Positions 33,620 to 42,351 are shown, counted from the first letter of the stretch. The stretch is DNA of 64,000 nucleotides from Lawsonibacter faecis (GCF_014287675.1 NZ_JACOPQ010000004.1:248001-312000), one strand, 5' to 3'. Notes: generated by a model not told the origin, from the sequence alone. Numbers and translations: made by a program.

Positions 33620-33982
33620 ATGAAGATGGACGTGAAAGAGCTGGGCTTTGAACTGGCCCATATCGGCATCAATCAATCCGATGCGGAGGAGGGCCGGCGG
33701 ACTGCCGACGCCCTCTGCGCACTGTTCGGCTTTGAAAGCCGGGAGACCGACGGCTCCTACTTTGTCAACGAACAGTTTGAGATTATGAAGAAGCCCTTCC
33801 TGGGCGAGCTGGGCCATATCGCCATCCGCACCACCGACACCGAGAGGGCCATGGCTTACCTGCGGGAGAAGGGCATCGGCTTCGACGAGTCCACCGCGGG
33901 CCGGGGGGACGACGGCAGAGTCCGGGTCATCTACTTTGACAGGGACATCGCCGGCTTCCGCTTCCACCTGGCCCAGAAATAA
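33620..33982 (+). CDS. VOC-superfamily (glyoxalase-fold) small protein
   Basis: 120 residues; ATG 33620 or 33626 after AAGGAG. Two beta-alpha-beta-beta-beta halves can be traced: ELAHIGINQSDAEEG...NEQFEIM and GHIAIRTTDTERAMAYLRE...IYFDRDIAGFRFHL. A metal-ligand His occurs in AHIGI and GHIAI, and Glu in the first half. It lies between the first SDR and kduI, and such proteins recur in Clostridial KDG operons. An isomerase or epimerase role for a keto-sugar acid is possible but not shown by the sequence. Confidence 0.7.
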   Translation: MKMDVKELGFELAHIGINQSDAEEGRRTADALCALFGFESRETDGSYFVNEQFEIMKKPFLGELGHIAIRTTDTERAMAYLREKGIGFDESTAGRGDDGRVRVIYFDRDIAGFRFHLAQK

Positions 33983-33998
33983 AGGAGGACATTGATAT

Positions 33999-34841
33999 AT
34001 GGATATCCGGTATTCCACCGGCCCGCAAGATGTAAAGCGTTACACCACGGAGGAGCTGCGGAAGGAATTTTTGATTGAGAACCTCTATCAGCCGGACCGG
34101 GTGACGGCCGCCTACTCCCACGTGGACCGCATGGTGGTGCTGGGCATCATGCCGGTGGAGCAGGCCCTCCCCATCGACCAGGGCATCGACGTGTGGGCCA
34201 ACTTCGGCACCCGCTACTTCCTGGAGCGCCGGGAGGCCGGGGTCTTCAACCTGGGCGGCCCCGGCGCCGTCGAGGCCGACGGCGAGACCTACAGCCTGGA
34301 CTTCCAGGACTGCCTCTACATCACCAAGGAGACCAAAGATGTGGTCTTCTCCAGCAGGGACCCCCGCAACCCCGCAAGGTTCTATCTGGTCTCCGCCCCC
34401 GCCCACAAGGTCTGCAAGACCACCTTTATCTCCATCAAGGACGCCAACAAGCGCCCCTGCGGGGCGGAGGAGACCGCCAACAAGCGGGTTATCAACCAGT
34501 TTATCCACCCCGACGTGCTGGAGACCTGCCAGCTCTCCATGGGGCTGACCCAGCTGGCCCCCGGCAGCGTCTGGAACTCCATGCCCTGCCACACCCACGA
34601 GCGCCGCATGGAGATTTACACCTACTTTAACGTGCCGGACGGCAACGTGGTCTTCCACATGATGGGCCAGCCCCAGGAGACCCGTCATCTGGTTATGCAG
34701 AACTTCGACGCGGTCATCTCCCCCTCCTGGTCCATCCACTGCGGCTGCGGCACCAGCAACTACACCTTTATCTGGGCCATGGGCGGGGAGAACCAGGCCT
34801 TTGACGACATGGACAACATCGATATCCCCGACATTCGCTGA
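33999..34841 (+). CDS. kduI: 5-dehydro-4-deoxy-D-glucuronate isomerase KduI
   Basis: 280 residues; AAGGAGG before ATG. KduI converts 5-keto-4-deoxyuronate, made from unsaturated uronates after pectin or glycosaminoglycan cleavage, to 3-deoxy-D-glycero-2,5-hexodiulosonate. The family signatures are clear: MDIRYSTGPQDVKRYTTEEL, WNSMPCHTHERRMEIYTYF (zinc ligands His, His, Glu), and SWSIHCGCGTSNYTFIWAM with a further His. Length matches E. coli KduI. This is the most diagnostic gene for the operon's substrate class. Confidence 0.96.
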   Translation: MDIRYSTGPQDVKRYTTEELRKEFLIENLYQPDRVTAAYSHVDRMVVLGIMPVEQALPIDQGIDVWANFGTRYFLERREAGVFNLGGPGAVEADGETYSLDFQDCLYITKETKDVVFSSRDPRNPARFYLVSAPAHKVCKTTFISIKDANKRPCGAEETANKRVINQFIHPDVLETCQLSMGLTQLAPGSVWNSMPCHTHERRMEIYTYFNVPDGNVVFHMMGQPQETRHLVMQNFDAVISPSWSIHCGCGTSNYTFIWAMGGENQAFDDMDNIDIPDIR

Positions 34842-34859
34842 GAAAGAAGGATAAGTACC

Positions 34860-35660
34860 ATGATTACGGACAAGAGCTTCCGCCTGGACGGCAAGGTGGC
34901 CCTCATCACCGGCGCGTCCTACGGCATCGGCTTCGCCATCGCCTCCGCCTACGCTTCCATGGGCGCGACCATCGTCTTCAACGACATCAGCCAGGAGCTG
35001 GTGGACAAGGGCCTGGCCTCCTACCGGGAGGCGGGGATTGCCGCCCACGGCTATGTCTGCGACGTGACAAATGAGACCGCCGTGCAGGCGCTGGTGGCCA
35101 AAATCGAGGCCGAGGTGGGCGTTATCGACATCCTGGTCAACAATGCGGGCATCATCCGCCGCACCCCCATGCTGGAGATGGACGCCGCCGACTTCCGCAA
35201 GGTCATCGACGTGGACCTGAACGCCCCCTTCATCGTGTCCAAGGCGGTGCTGCCCGGCATGATGAAAAAGGGGAAGGGCAAAATCATCAACATCTGCTCC
35301 ATGATGAGCGAGCTGGGCCGGGAGACCGTCTCCGCCTACGCGGCCGCCAAGGGCGGGCTGAAGATGCTGACCCGGAATATCTGCTCGGAGTTCGGCGAGC
35401 ACAACATCCAGTGCAACGGCATCGGTCCGGGCTATATCGCCACCCCCCAGACGGCGCCCCTTCGGGAGCGCCAGGCGGACGGCAGCCGCCATCCCTTCGA
35501 CCAGTTCATCGTGGCCAAGACGCCCGCGGCCCGCTGGGGCACCACCGACGATCTGATGGGCCCAGCCGTATTCCTGGCCAGCGAGGCGTCCGACTTCGTC
35601 AACGGCCACGTCCTCTACGTGGACGGCGGCATCCTCGCCTACATCGGCAAGCAGCCTTGA
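34860..35660 (+). CDS. Short-chain dehydrogenase (gluconate 5-dehydrogenase/KduD-like)
   Basis: 266 residues. SDR motifs: TGASYGIG near 18, NNAG near 96, Ser 146 region SMMSELGRETVSAYAAAKGG with Tyr and Lys. The inserted loop TPQTAPLRERQADGSRHPFD near residue 200 is typical of the gluconate 5-dehydrogenase branch, which reduces 5-ketogluconate. As it stands directly after kduI, reduction of the KduI product to KDG is the best guess. The two SDRs of the operon differ in this loop, so they are probably not redundant. Confidence 0.86.
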   Translation: MITDKSFRLDGKVALITGASYGIGFAIASAYASMGATIVFNDISQELVDKGLASYREAGIAAHGYVCDVTNETAVQALVAKIEAEVGVIDILVNNAGIIRRTPMLEMDAADFRKVIDVDLNAPFIVSKAVLPGMMKKGKGKIINICSMMSELGRETVSAYAAAKGGLKMLTRNICSEFGEHNIQCNGIGPGYIATPQTAPLRERQADGSRHPFDQFIVAKTPAARWGTTDDLMGPAVFLASEASDFVNGHVLYVDGGILAYIGKQP

Positions 35661-35708
35661 CCCCCGCCTGCCTGAAAACAGATTCTTTTGGAGAGAGGAG
35701 CATCTCCC

Positions 35709-36668
35709 ATGGAAATGAAGAAAATTCTGACGGCGGGAGAGCCCATGGGCCTGTTCATCGCCCAGGAGGAGGCCCGGCTGGAGAAGGTCAAGCACTTCTC
35801 CACCTCCGTGGCGGGGGCGGAGTTCAATGTGGCCGTGGGCCTGACCCGGCTGGGCCACAAGGTGGGGTATCTCACCAAGGTGGGAGAGGACCCCTTTGGC
35901 CGCCAGATCATCAACTGCATGAATGAAAACGGCATCGACACCTCCCTGACCCAGGTGGACCCGGACCACCGCACGGGCTTCATGCTCAAGAGCAAGACCA
36001 GCCGGGGCGACCCGGACATCTACTACTACCGCAAGGGCTCGGCCTCCTCCACCATCTCCCCCGAGGATGTGGAGAACGTGGATCTCACAGCGTGGGACGC
36101 CGTTCATCTCAGCGGCATCCTCCCCGCCACCTCCGAGACCGCGCTGGCCGCCACCCACCGCCTGATGGACGGGGCGAAAAAGGCGGGCATCCCCATCTTC
36201 TTCGACCCCAACCTGCGGCCCCAGCTCTGGTCCAGCCGGGAGAAGATGGTTGCGGAAATCAACAGAATGGCCGCCCGGGCAGATTACGTCCTCCCCGGCG
36301 AGAACGAGGGGGAGATCCTCTGCGGCAGCCGTGAGGCGGAGGCCATCGGGCGGTTCTACCTGGGGCTGGGGGCCAGGACCGTCATTGTGAAGGTGGGGGC
36401 CGACGGCGCCCGGACCTTTACGGGGGAAGGCTCCTTCCACACCCCGGCCTACCCGCCGGAAAAAATTGTAGACACCGTGGGCGCGGGCGACGGCTTTGCC
36501 GCCGGAGTCATCAGCGGCGTGATGGAGGGTCTGTCCCTGGAGGAGGCCGTCCGCCGGGGCAGCGCCATCGGCACCATTCAGATCATGAACGTCAGCGACA
36601 ATGAGGGCCTGCCCACCCGGGCGGAGCTGGAGGCGTTTATGGCGCGCCACAGCCGGAAGGCCGTGTGA
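35709..36668 (+). CDS. kdgK: 2-keto-3-deoxygluconate kinase, PfkB family
   Basis: 319 residues from ATG 35709 (GAGGAG eight bases upstream). It phosphorylates KDG to KDPG with ATP. PfkB signatures: GGAEFNVAVGLTRLG-like segment GAEFNVAVGLTRLG near 35, FFDPNLRPQLW near 170, and the second motif DTVGAGDGFAAGV near 257 with the catalytic Asp. The start of the protein, LTAGEPMGLFI, resembles KdgK rather than fructokinase. It precedes eda by 15 bases, giving the kinase-aldolase pair. Confidence 0.9.
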   Translation: MEMKKILTAGEPMGLFIAQEEARLEKVKHFSTSVAGAEFNVAVGLTRLGHKVGYLTKVGEDPFGRQIINCMNENGIDTSLTQVDPDHRTGFMLKSKTSRGDPDIYYYRKGSASSTISPEDVENVDLTAWDAVHLSGILPATSETALAATHRLMDGAKKAGIPIFFDPNLRPQLWSSREKMVAEINRMAARADYVLPGENEGEILCGSREAEAIGRFYLGLGARTVIVKVGADGARTFTGEGSFHTPAYPPEKIVDTVGAGDGFAAGVISGVMEGLSLEEAVRRGSAIGTIQIMNVSDNEGLPTRAELEAFMARHSRKAV

Positions 36669-36683
36669 GGAGGAAGGTCAAGT

Positions 36684-37316
36684 ATGGATATGGTTGAACT
36701 GCTGCGCAAGGTAGCGATTGTGCCCGTCATCAAGATGGACTGTCCGGAGCACGCCGTGCCCCTGGCCAGGGCCATCCGGCGGGGTGGGCTCTCCGCGGTG
36801 GAGATCACCTACCGCTCCGACGCGGCCCAGGAGTCCATCCGGGCCATCGCCGAAGAGGTGCCCGACCTCTTCGTCTGCGCGGGCACTGTGCTCACCCCCG
36901 AGCAGGCGGAGCAGGCCGTGGAGGCCGGGGCCAGGGCCGTCATCAGCCCCGGCCTGAACCTGGATACCGTCCGATGGTGCATCGCCCACGAGGTGCCCGT
37001 TATCCCCGGCTGCGCCACTCCCACCGAGGTGGAGATGTGTATGCGGGAGGGGCTGAGCCTCCTCAAGCTCTTCCCCGCCGGGATTGTGGGCGGCGTGGGG
37101 ATGCTCAAGGCTCTGGCCGGGCCCTACGGGACCGTCCAGTTCATGCCCACCGGCGGCGTGAAGCCGGGCAATGTGAAGGAGTACCTGAGCCAGAAAAACG
37201 TGGCCGCCTGCGGCGGCACCTGGATCGTTCCCATGGACCTGCTGGAGGCCGGGCGTTTTGACGAGATCGAGGCCCTGGCCCGGGAGGCCGCCCAAATCCG
37301 CGACGAGGTGCGGTGA
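36684..37316 (+). CDS. eda: KDPG/KHG aldolase
   Basis: 210 residues; GAGGAAGG before ATG. It splits KDPG to pyruvate and glyceraldehyde-3-phosphate. The class I aldolase motifs are present: catalytic Glu in AVEITYRSD near 41, Thr/Gly site in CAGTVLT, and the Schiff-base lysine in LLKLFPAG near 130. GGVKPGNVKEYL binds the phosphate. It is the last gene of the uronate operon and is followed by a very strong terminator. Confidence 0.95.
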   Translation: MDMVELLRKVAIVPVIKMDCPEHAVPLARAIRRGGLSAVEITYRSDAAQESIRAIAEEVPDLFVCAGTVLTPEQAEQAVEAGARAVISPGLNLDTVRWCIAHEVPVIPGCATPTEVEMCMREGLSLLKLFPAGIVGGVGMLKALAGPYGTVQFMPTGGVKPGNVKEYLSQKNVAACGGTWIVPMDLLEAGRFDEIEALAREAAQIRDEVR

Positions 37317-37322
37317 GATAAG

Positions 37323-37374
37323 ACGCAGGAAGCGGGCGGAGCCGATGGTAATCGGCTCCGCCCGCTTCCTGCGT
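37323..37374 (+). terminator. Uronate-operon terminator, 24-bp perfect stem
   Basis: 37323-37346 pairs without mismatch with 37351-37374 across GGTA; only TTT follows. It ends the operon that began before 27723. Confidence 0.8.
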
Positions 37375-37445
37375 TTGGATTGGAACGGGGCCCCTGCGAG
37401 GGGGCGGAGAGCAACTGCAAAGCCGCCGTGGACGGGCGGTGGCCG

Positions 37446-38132
37446 CTACAGCAGCCCCTTTACCGTGAGCATGGAGCTGGGGCGGAAGATGTGCAGCAGG
37501 GGCTTGAGGTCCTTCTCCCCCACCTTGACGCAGTTCTCCCCCATGATGCAGCAGTCCATCCAGAAGAGGTAGGCGCACACCTCGAAGGAGTCGCAGAGGA
37601 ATGCGGGGACGAAGTCGGTCTGGACCAGATAGAAGGGCAGCCGGTTTTTCCGCAGGCCGGTAAAGCCGCCCTCCACCCTGCGGTTGCCGTAGACCACCCG
37701 CAGGGGCGGCGGGGAGCCGGGCAGGGCGCAGACGAAAATTTCCTTCCCCCTTTCGGGGACGGCGGGCTCCTCCGCGCCGGAATCGTAGGTGCACTCGGAG
37801 TCGTGAAACTCCAGCGTACCCTCCGCCGTGCGCTTCATATCCTTGGAGAGGAACACCCGCCGGGCCGTCTCCTTCCCGTCCCGGACATACCAGTCCCAGA
37901 GCTTGAGCTGGTCGAAATGGAAGGTCAGCTCCGTACCCTGGTAGCTGTGGGCCACCGGAAGCACCGCCGCTTCATCCTTGGAGGGGTAGGGCCTGGGGTC
38001 CCTGGCGCTGGCGCGGAGCAGGCGCCGCCACTCGTTGCGAAACTCATTGGCAAAGCCGCACCTCTTCAGCCAAAGTGAGTCGAACAGGGGCGCCATGGAT
38101 GCGTATACTGCCTCGTAGTCGCGCTCGCTCAT
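37446..38132 (-). CDS. Conserved hypothetical protein
   Basis: 228 residues. I do not recognise the family. It has no signal peptide or membrane helix; the sequence is rich in aromatic and charged residues, with cysteines at CDSFEVCAYLFWMDCCIMG near 185-200. The start MSERDYEAVYASMAPLFDSL is preceded by GGAGGA. It begins 31 bases after the M16 peptidase gene on the same strand, so it belongs to the pnp-M16 transcript or its tail. Confidence 0.6.
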   Translation of the reverse strand: MSERDYEAVYASMAPLFDSLWLKRCGFANEFRNEWRRLLRASARDPRPYPSKDEAAVLPVAHSYQGTELTFHFDQLKLWDWYVRDGKETARRVFLSKDMKRTAEGTLEFHDSECTYDSGAEEPAVPERGKEIFVCALPGSPPPLRVVYGNRRVEGGFTGLRKNRLPFYLVQTDFVPAFLCDSFEVCAYLFWMDCCIMGENCVKVGEKDLKPLLHIFRPSSMLTVKGLL

Positions 38133-38163
38133 GCCGATTCATCCTCCTTTTATCTGTCTGCCC

Positions 38164-39411
38164 TCACTGCAGCAGCCTCTGGTACTCCTCCGGCGCGGCC
38201 ACCCGACCCACGGCGGAGAGGGAGACCTGGCTGAAGTCGAACATCTGCCGGGAGAGGGCCTGGACATCCGCCGGTGTCACCGCGTCGTAGGCGGCGATGA
38301 TGTCGTCCACCTCCATGACGCGGCCGGTGATAAGCTCGCTCCGTCCCAGGTTGGACATATGGGCCTGGGTGGACTCCAGCCCCATCAGCACGTTGGCCTT
38401 GGACTGCTCCCTGGCCCGGTCCAGCTCGGCCTGGGTGACGCCGCCGGCGGTGAAGTCCTTCACCGTCTCCACAATGGTGGCGAGGGCCTCGCGCTCGGTC
38501 TCCTTGCCAAGGGCGGTGTAGATGGCGTACATCCCGGTGTCCGCGTGGCCCGCGCCATAGGAGTAGATGGAGTAGCAGAGGCCCTTCTCCTCCCGGACCC
38601 GCTGCCACAGCCGGGAGGACATCCCCCCGCCCAGAATGGAGGAGAGGAGCTGGAGGGCGTACCGCCCCTCGTGGCCGTAGGGCAGGCCGGGGAAGGCCAG
38701 AGTCAGGTGGTTCTGCTCGATGGCCTTTTTCTTCACGACCACGGAGGGCTGGTAGACGGCCTGCCTGGGTTGGGGGCTGGTCCCGGGGGCGAGGGCGGAG
38801 AAGCGGGCCTTCAGCTCCTCCACATGCCGGGGCGTAAAGCGGCCCGCCAGGGAGACCACAATGTCGCCGGGGAGGTAGTGGGCGGACATATAGTCCCTGA
38901 GCCATGCGCCGGTCATAGCCTCCAGGGTGGCCTTCCGGCCCAGGATGGGCCGGGCCAGGGAGTTTCCCTTGTAGACCGCCGCCGCCAGACGCTCGGCGCA
39001 GAGATCCTCGGGGTTGTCCTCATACATGCCGATCTCCTCCAGGATGACGCCGCGCTCGGTCTGGACGTCGGCCTCGTCAAACCTGGAGGAAAAGAACATA
39101 TCGCAGAGGATGTCGGCGGCCCGCTCCAGGTGGCTGTCCAGGGCGCGGGCGTAGAAGCAGGTGCTCTCCTTCGTGGTGTAGGCGTTCACCTGGCCGCCAA
39201 TGGCGTCCATCTCCTCCGCGAGCGCCGCGGCGGAGCGCCTGGCGGTGCCCTTGAAGAGCATATGCTCGATAAAGTGGGCGGCGCCGTTCTCCGCCGCCTT
39301 CTCCTGGCGGCTGCCGGTGGCCACATAGATGCCCAGGGCGGCGGAGCGCACGCCGGGGACCTCCTCGGTCAGAATGCGCACGCCGTTGGGCAGGGTCAAT
39401 TTTTCGTACAT
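38164..39411 (-). CDS. M16-family zinc peptidase
   Basis: 415 residues from ATG 39411 (AAGGAGG upstream). The inverted zinc motif HFIEH is near residue 49, with the distal Glu in the ERGVILEEI segment near 120. The C-terminal half is the inactive M16 partner domain (RVREEKGLCYSIYSY). Homologues (PqqL/YmxG type) follow pnp in Bacillus and Clostridia. Natural substrates are small unfolded peptides. A pnp terminator precedes it, and a short GC hairpin stands just before its ribosome site. Confidence 0.9.
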   Translation of the reverse strand: MYEKLTLPNGVRILTEEVPGVRSAALGIYVATGSRQEKAAENGAAHFIEHMLFKGTARRSAAALAEEMDAIGGQVNAYTTKESTCFYARALDSHLERAADILCDMFFSSRFDEADVQTERGVILEEIGMYEDNPEDLCAERLAAAVYKGNSLARPILGRKATLEAMTGAWLRDYMSAHYLPGDIVVSLAGRFTPRHVEELKARFSALAPGTSPQPRQAVYQPSVVVKKKAIEQNHLTLAFPGLPYGHEGRYALQLLSSILGGGMSSRLWQRVREEKGLCYSIYSYGAGHADTGMYAIYTALGKETEREALATIVETVKDFTAGGVTQAELDRAREQSKANVLMGLESTQAHMSNLGRSELITGRVMEVDDIIAAYDAVTPADVQALSRQMFDFSQVSLSAVGRVAAPEEYQRLLQ

Positions 39412-39471
39412 GAGGACCTCCTTGATATGGACGGCAAGGGCGAAGCCCCTTGCCCTGCAGGACAGCGATTG

Positions 39472-39505
39472 AAAAGACCGGGCGGGCAATTATGCCCGCC
39501 CGGTC
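39472..39505 (-). terminator. Rho-independent terminator after pnp
   Basis: A 13-bp perfect stem (39476-39488 with 39493-39505) is followed on the minus strand by TTTT. Confidence 0.85.
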
Positions 39506-39523
39506 TCAGTATAACCAGATATT

Positions 39524-41674
39524 TTACTTTACGCTCTCGCCGGCGTCCTGCTTGGCCTTAATCTCCTTCAGGGCATCCTTGTAGGAGAGGTTCACGCGGC
39601 CCTTCTCGTCGATCTCGGTGACCTTGACCCAGATCATATCGCCGATGTTGACCACGTCCTCCACCTTCTCCACCCGGCGGTCGGCCAGCTTGGAGATGTG
39701 GACCATGCCGTCCTTGCCGGGGGCCAGCTCGACGAAGGCGCCGAACTGGAGAATACGGACCACCTTGCCGTAGTAGAGGGCGCCCACCTCGGGGACGAAG
39801 ACGATCATATCGATCATCTTCTTGGCGGCCTCGCAGCTTGCGGCGTTGGGGGAGGCGATGTGGATGGTGCCGTCGTCCTCAATGTCAATCTGGGCGCCGG
39901 ACTCGGCGGTGATCTTCTGAATAACGCTGCCGCCCTTGCCGATGACCTCGCGGATCTTGTCGGGGTCAATCTTGACGGTGACCATCTTGGGGGCGTTCTC
40001 GTTGACCTCGGGGCGGGGCTCGGCGATGCAGGGGAGCATAACCTCGTCCAGAATGGCAAAGCGGGCGTCCCGGGTGATCTCAAGGGCTTCCTTGATGATC
40101 TCGTGGGTCAGGCCGTCGTTCTTCAGGTCCATTTGGATGGCGGTGATGCCCTTCTTGGTGCCGGCGACCTTGAAGTCCATCTCGCCGTGGAAATCCTCCA
40201 CGCCCTGGATGTCGATGAAGGTCTGGAAGGAGCCGTCGTCGTCCTGGATGAGGCCGGAGGAGATGCCGGCCACGGGGGCCTTGATGGGTACGCCCGCGTC
40301 CATAAGGGCCAGGGTGGAGCCGCAGATGGAGCCCTGGCTGGTGGAGCCGTTGGAGCTGAGCACCTCGGACACCACGCGGATGGCATAGGGGAACTCATCC
40401 ACGCTGGGGAGGACGGGCTCCAGGGCCCGCTCGGCGAGGTAGCCGTGGCCGTACTCCCGGCGGTTGGTGGAGCGGGGGGCGCGGGCCTCGCCCACGGAGT
40501 AGGGGGGGAAGTTGTAGTGGTGCATATACCGCTTCTCCTCCTCCTCCCAGATGGTGTCCAGCTTCTGGTTCATGGAGAGGGTGTTCAGGGTGGCGACGGA
40601 GAGCACCTGGGTCTGGCCGCGGGTAAACATACCGGAGCCGTGGACCTTGGGCAGCACGCCCACCTCGGCGGCCAGGGGACGGATCTCGTTTTTGGCGCGG
40701 CCGTCCACGCGGTGGCCCTCCAGCAGCCAGGCCTTGACGATCTTCTTCTGGAACTTGTAGGTGAACTCCTCCAGGTACTTGTCCATGTCGGGGTACTGCT
40801 CCAGATACTTCTCATGCCACTTGTCGATCATGGCGCTCCAGCGCTTCTCACGGACATTCTTGTCGTCCGTGTCCATGGCGGCCCTGGCCTCGTCCATGAA
40901 ATTGGCGACGATATCGTCGAAGAGCTCCTGGTTGAAGTCGGCGTGCTCGTACTCCATCTTGGGCTTGCCGATCTCGGCGACGATGCCATTGATGAATTCG
41001 ACCTGCTTCTTAATCTCCTCGTGAGCCTTCACGATGCCCTCATACATGATGTCGTCGGGGATCTCCTTGGCGCCGGCCTCGATCATCACCACCTTGTTGG
41101 CGGTGGCGGCCACGGTCACGTCCATCTGGGAGCTCTTGCGCTGCTCCTGGTTGGGGTTAAAGACGATCTCGCCGTCCACATAGCCCACCTCCAGGCAGCC
41201 GATGGGGCCCGCGAAGGGGATCTCGGAGTAGGACAGGCAGGCGGACACGCCGATCATGGCGGTCACCTCGGGGGAGCAGTCGCGGTCCACGCTCATGACG
41301 GTGCAGGTGATGCACACGTCGTTGCGGAAGTCATAGGGGAACAGGGGGCGGCAGGGCCGGTCGATGAGGCGGGCGGCCAGCACGGCGGGCAGGCTGGGAC
41401 GGCCCTCGCGGCGCATGAAGGAGCCGGGGATGCGGCCCACGGCGTACAGCTTCTCCTCAAACTCCACGCTCAGAGGGAAGAAGTCGATGCCGTCCCGGGG
41501 ACGGGCGCTGACGCAGATAGCCACGTTCACCACGGTGTCGCCGTAGCGGACCATGGCGGAGGCGTTGGCCAGCTCGGCGGTCTTGCCCACCTCGATGGAG
41601 AAGGGGCGGCCGGCGATCTCGGTCTTATAGATCTTGTGGTTGGGGAATTGCTTGTGGGTGATGACGGTTGACAT
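39524..41674 (-). CDS. pnp: Polyribonucleotide nucleotidyltransferase (PNPase)
   Basis: 716 residues from ATG 41674 (AAGGAGGACAACC before it). PNPase degrades RNA 3' to 5' with phosphate as part of mRNA decay. Two RNase PH domains flank a helical linker; conserved pieces include RREGRPSLPAVLAARLIDRP, GRAKNEIRPLAAEVG, and SNGSTSQGSICGSTLALMDAG. A KH domain (DKIREVIGKGGSVIQKIT) and C-terminal S1 domain (ALYYGKVVRILQFGAFVELAPG shortened) follow. Its 5' leader carries a stem-loop of the kind cleaved in autoregulation. rpsO lies immediately upstream, as in most bacteria. Confidence 0.97.
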   Translation of the reverse strand: MSTVITHKQFPNHKIYKTEIAGRPFSIEVGKTAELANASAMVRYGDTVVNVAICVSARPRDGIDFFPLSVEFEEKLYAVGRIPGSFMRREGRPSLPAVLAARLIDRPCRPLFPYDFRNDVCITCTVMSVDRDCSPEVTAMIGVSACLSYSEIPFAGPIGCLEVGYVDGEIVFNPNQEQRKSSQMDVTVAATANKVVMIEAGAKEIPDDIMYEGIVKAHEEIKKQVEFINGIVAEIGKPKMEYEHADFNQELFDDIVANFMDEARAAMDTDDKNVREKRWSAMIDKWHEKYLEQYPDMDKYLEEFTYKFQKKIVKAWLLEGHRVDGRAKNEIRPLAAEVGVLPKVHGSGMFTRGQTQVLSVATLNTLSMNQKLDTIWEEEEKRYMHHYNFPPYSVGEARAPRSTNRREYGHGYLAERALEPVLPSVDEFPYAIRVVSEVLSSNGSTSQGSICGSTLALMDAGVPIKAPVAGISSGLIQDDDGSFQTFIDIQGVEDFHGEMDFKVAGTKKGITAIQMDLKNDGLTHEIIKEALEITRDARFAILDEVMLPCIAEPRPEVNENAPKMVTVKIDPDKIREVIGKGGSVIQKITAESGAQIDIEDDGTIHIASPNAASCEAAKKMIDMIVFVPEVGALYYGKVVRILQFGAFVELAPGKDGMVHISKLADRRVEKVEDVVNIGDMIWVKVTEIDEKGRVNLSYKDALKEIKAKQDAGESVK

Positions 41675-41717
41675 GGTTGTCCTCCTTTTGTCTCTGCGCG
41701 GAGCCGTCGGCACCTTT

Positions 41718-41767
41718 TAGCATTTGAAAACAGGTCTGCACGGCTGCAGGCGCATTTTCAACTGCTA
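41718..41767 (-). promoter_or_regulatory. Stem-loop in the pnp 5' leader
   Basis: TAGCATTTGAAAA (41718-41730) pairs with TTTTCAACTGCTA (41755-41767) with one mismatch; an inner CTGCA/TGCAG stem sits in between. It lies 44 bases before the pnp start. In E. coli PNPase limits its own synthesis through such a leader duplex, so the same may hold here. Confidence 0.45.
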
Positions 41768-41810
41768 AAAAAGCGTGTGGGCTCCGGCTTGTTGGAATTT
41801 CATTTTTTGG

Positions 41811-41842
41811 AAAAAGGGCGGTGCAGTCTCCCACACCGCCCT
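41811..41842 (-). terminator. Rho-independent terminator after rpsO
   Basis: AGGGCGGTG pairs with CACCGCCCT; on the minus strand TTTTT follows. It separates rpsO from pnp, probably with read-through. Confidence 0.8.
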
Positions 41843-41853
41843 CTATTCAAAAC

Positions 41854-42120
41854 TTACTTACGGATACCCAGCTTGGCGATGATCGCACGGTACCGCTCGA
41901 TGTCCTTGTCCATCAGATAGTCCAGCATCTTGCGGCGCTTACCGACCATCTTCAGCAGGCCACGACGGCTGTGGTTGTCGTGCTTGTGAATCTTCAGGTG
42001 CTCGGTGAGCTCCTGGATGCGGGCGGTCAGAATGGCGATCTGGACCTCGGGGGAACCGGTGTCCGTGGCGTGGGTGCGGTTGGCCTCGATAACGGCCGTC
42101 TTTTCGTCTTTACGAATCAT
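41854..42120 (-). CDS. rpsO: 30S ribosomal protein S15
   Basis: 88 residues from ATG 42120 (AAAGGTGG eight bases upstream), exactly the usual size. S15 binds the central domain of 16S rRNA early in 30S assembly. The family sequence is plain: DTGSPEVQIAILTARIQELT, HKHDNHSRRGLL, MVGKRRKMLDYL. It has its own promoter and a leader of nearly 200 bases. S15 often represses its own mRNA through leader RNA structure. Confidence 0.98.
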   Translation of the reverse strand: MIRKDEKTAVIEANRTHATDTGSPEVQIAILTARIQELTEHLKIHKHDNHSRRGLLKMVGKRRKMLDYLMDKDIERYRAIIAKLGIRK

Positions 42121-42316
42121 GGGATTTCCACCTTTCATTTTATACATACCTACGGGCTGAGTAATGGGCGGGCGGACCCCCGCGACGACGCGGCTTTTGT
42201 CCCAGAACTAAGCGGGGAGGCACAATTTGCACGCGTCCTGCCGCGCCCGGCATGTCTCGCGGCCGCCCTCCGGGTGCGGGCCTGCCTGCTTAACGGCTCG
42301 GCGCTTCTATGCGTGC
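42121..42316 (-). promoter_or_regulatory. Long rpsO 5' leader, possible S15-binding RNA
   Basis: About 195 bases separate the predicted transcription start from rpsO and contain no credible gene. The RNA is GC-rich and can form several stems. Firmicute rpsO leaders carry S15-responsive structures, but I could not match a specific known fold by eye. Confidence 0.4.
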
Positions 42317-42322
42317 TTTGGC

Positions 42323-42351
42323 AGTATACCACAATTATGCCCTGCTGTAAA
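42323..42351 (-). promoter_or_regulatory. rpsO promoter
   Basis: TTTACA (42351-42346), a 17-base spacer and TATACT (42328-42323) on the minus strand. Confidence 0.75.

Noticed and set aside
33927..36650. 907-codon open frame on the minus strand
   Set aside because: Antisense to kduI, SDR and kdgK; composition is a mirror of GC-rich coding sequence.
39698..41671. 657-codon open frame on the plus strand
   Set aside because: Shadow of pnp.
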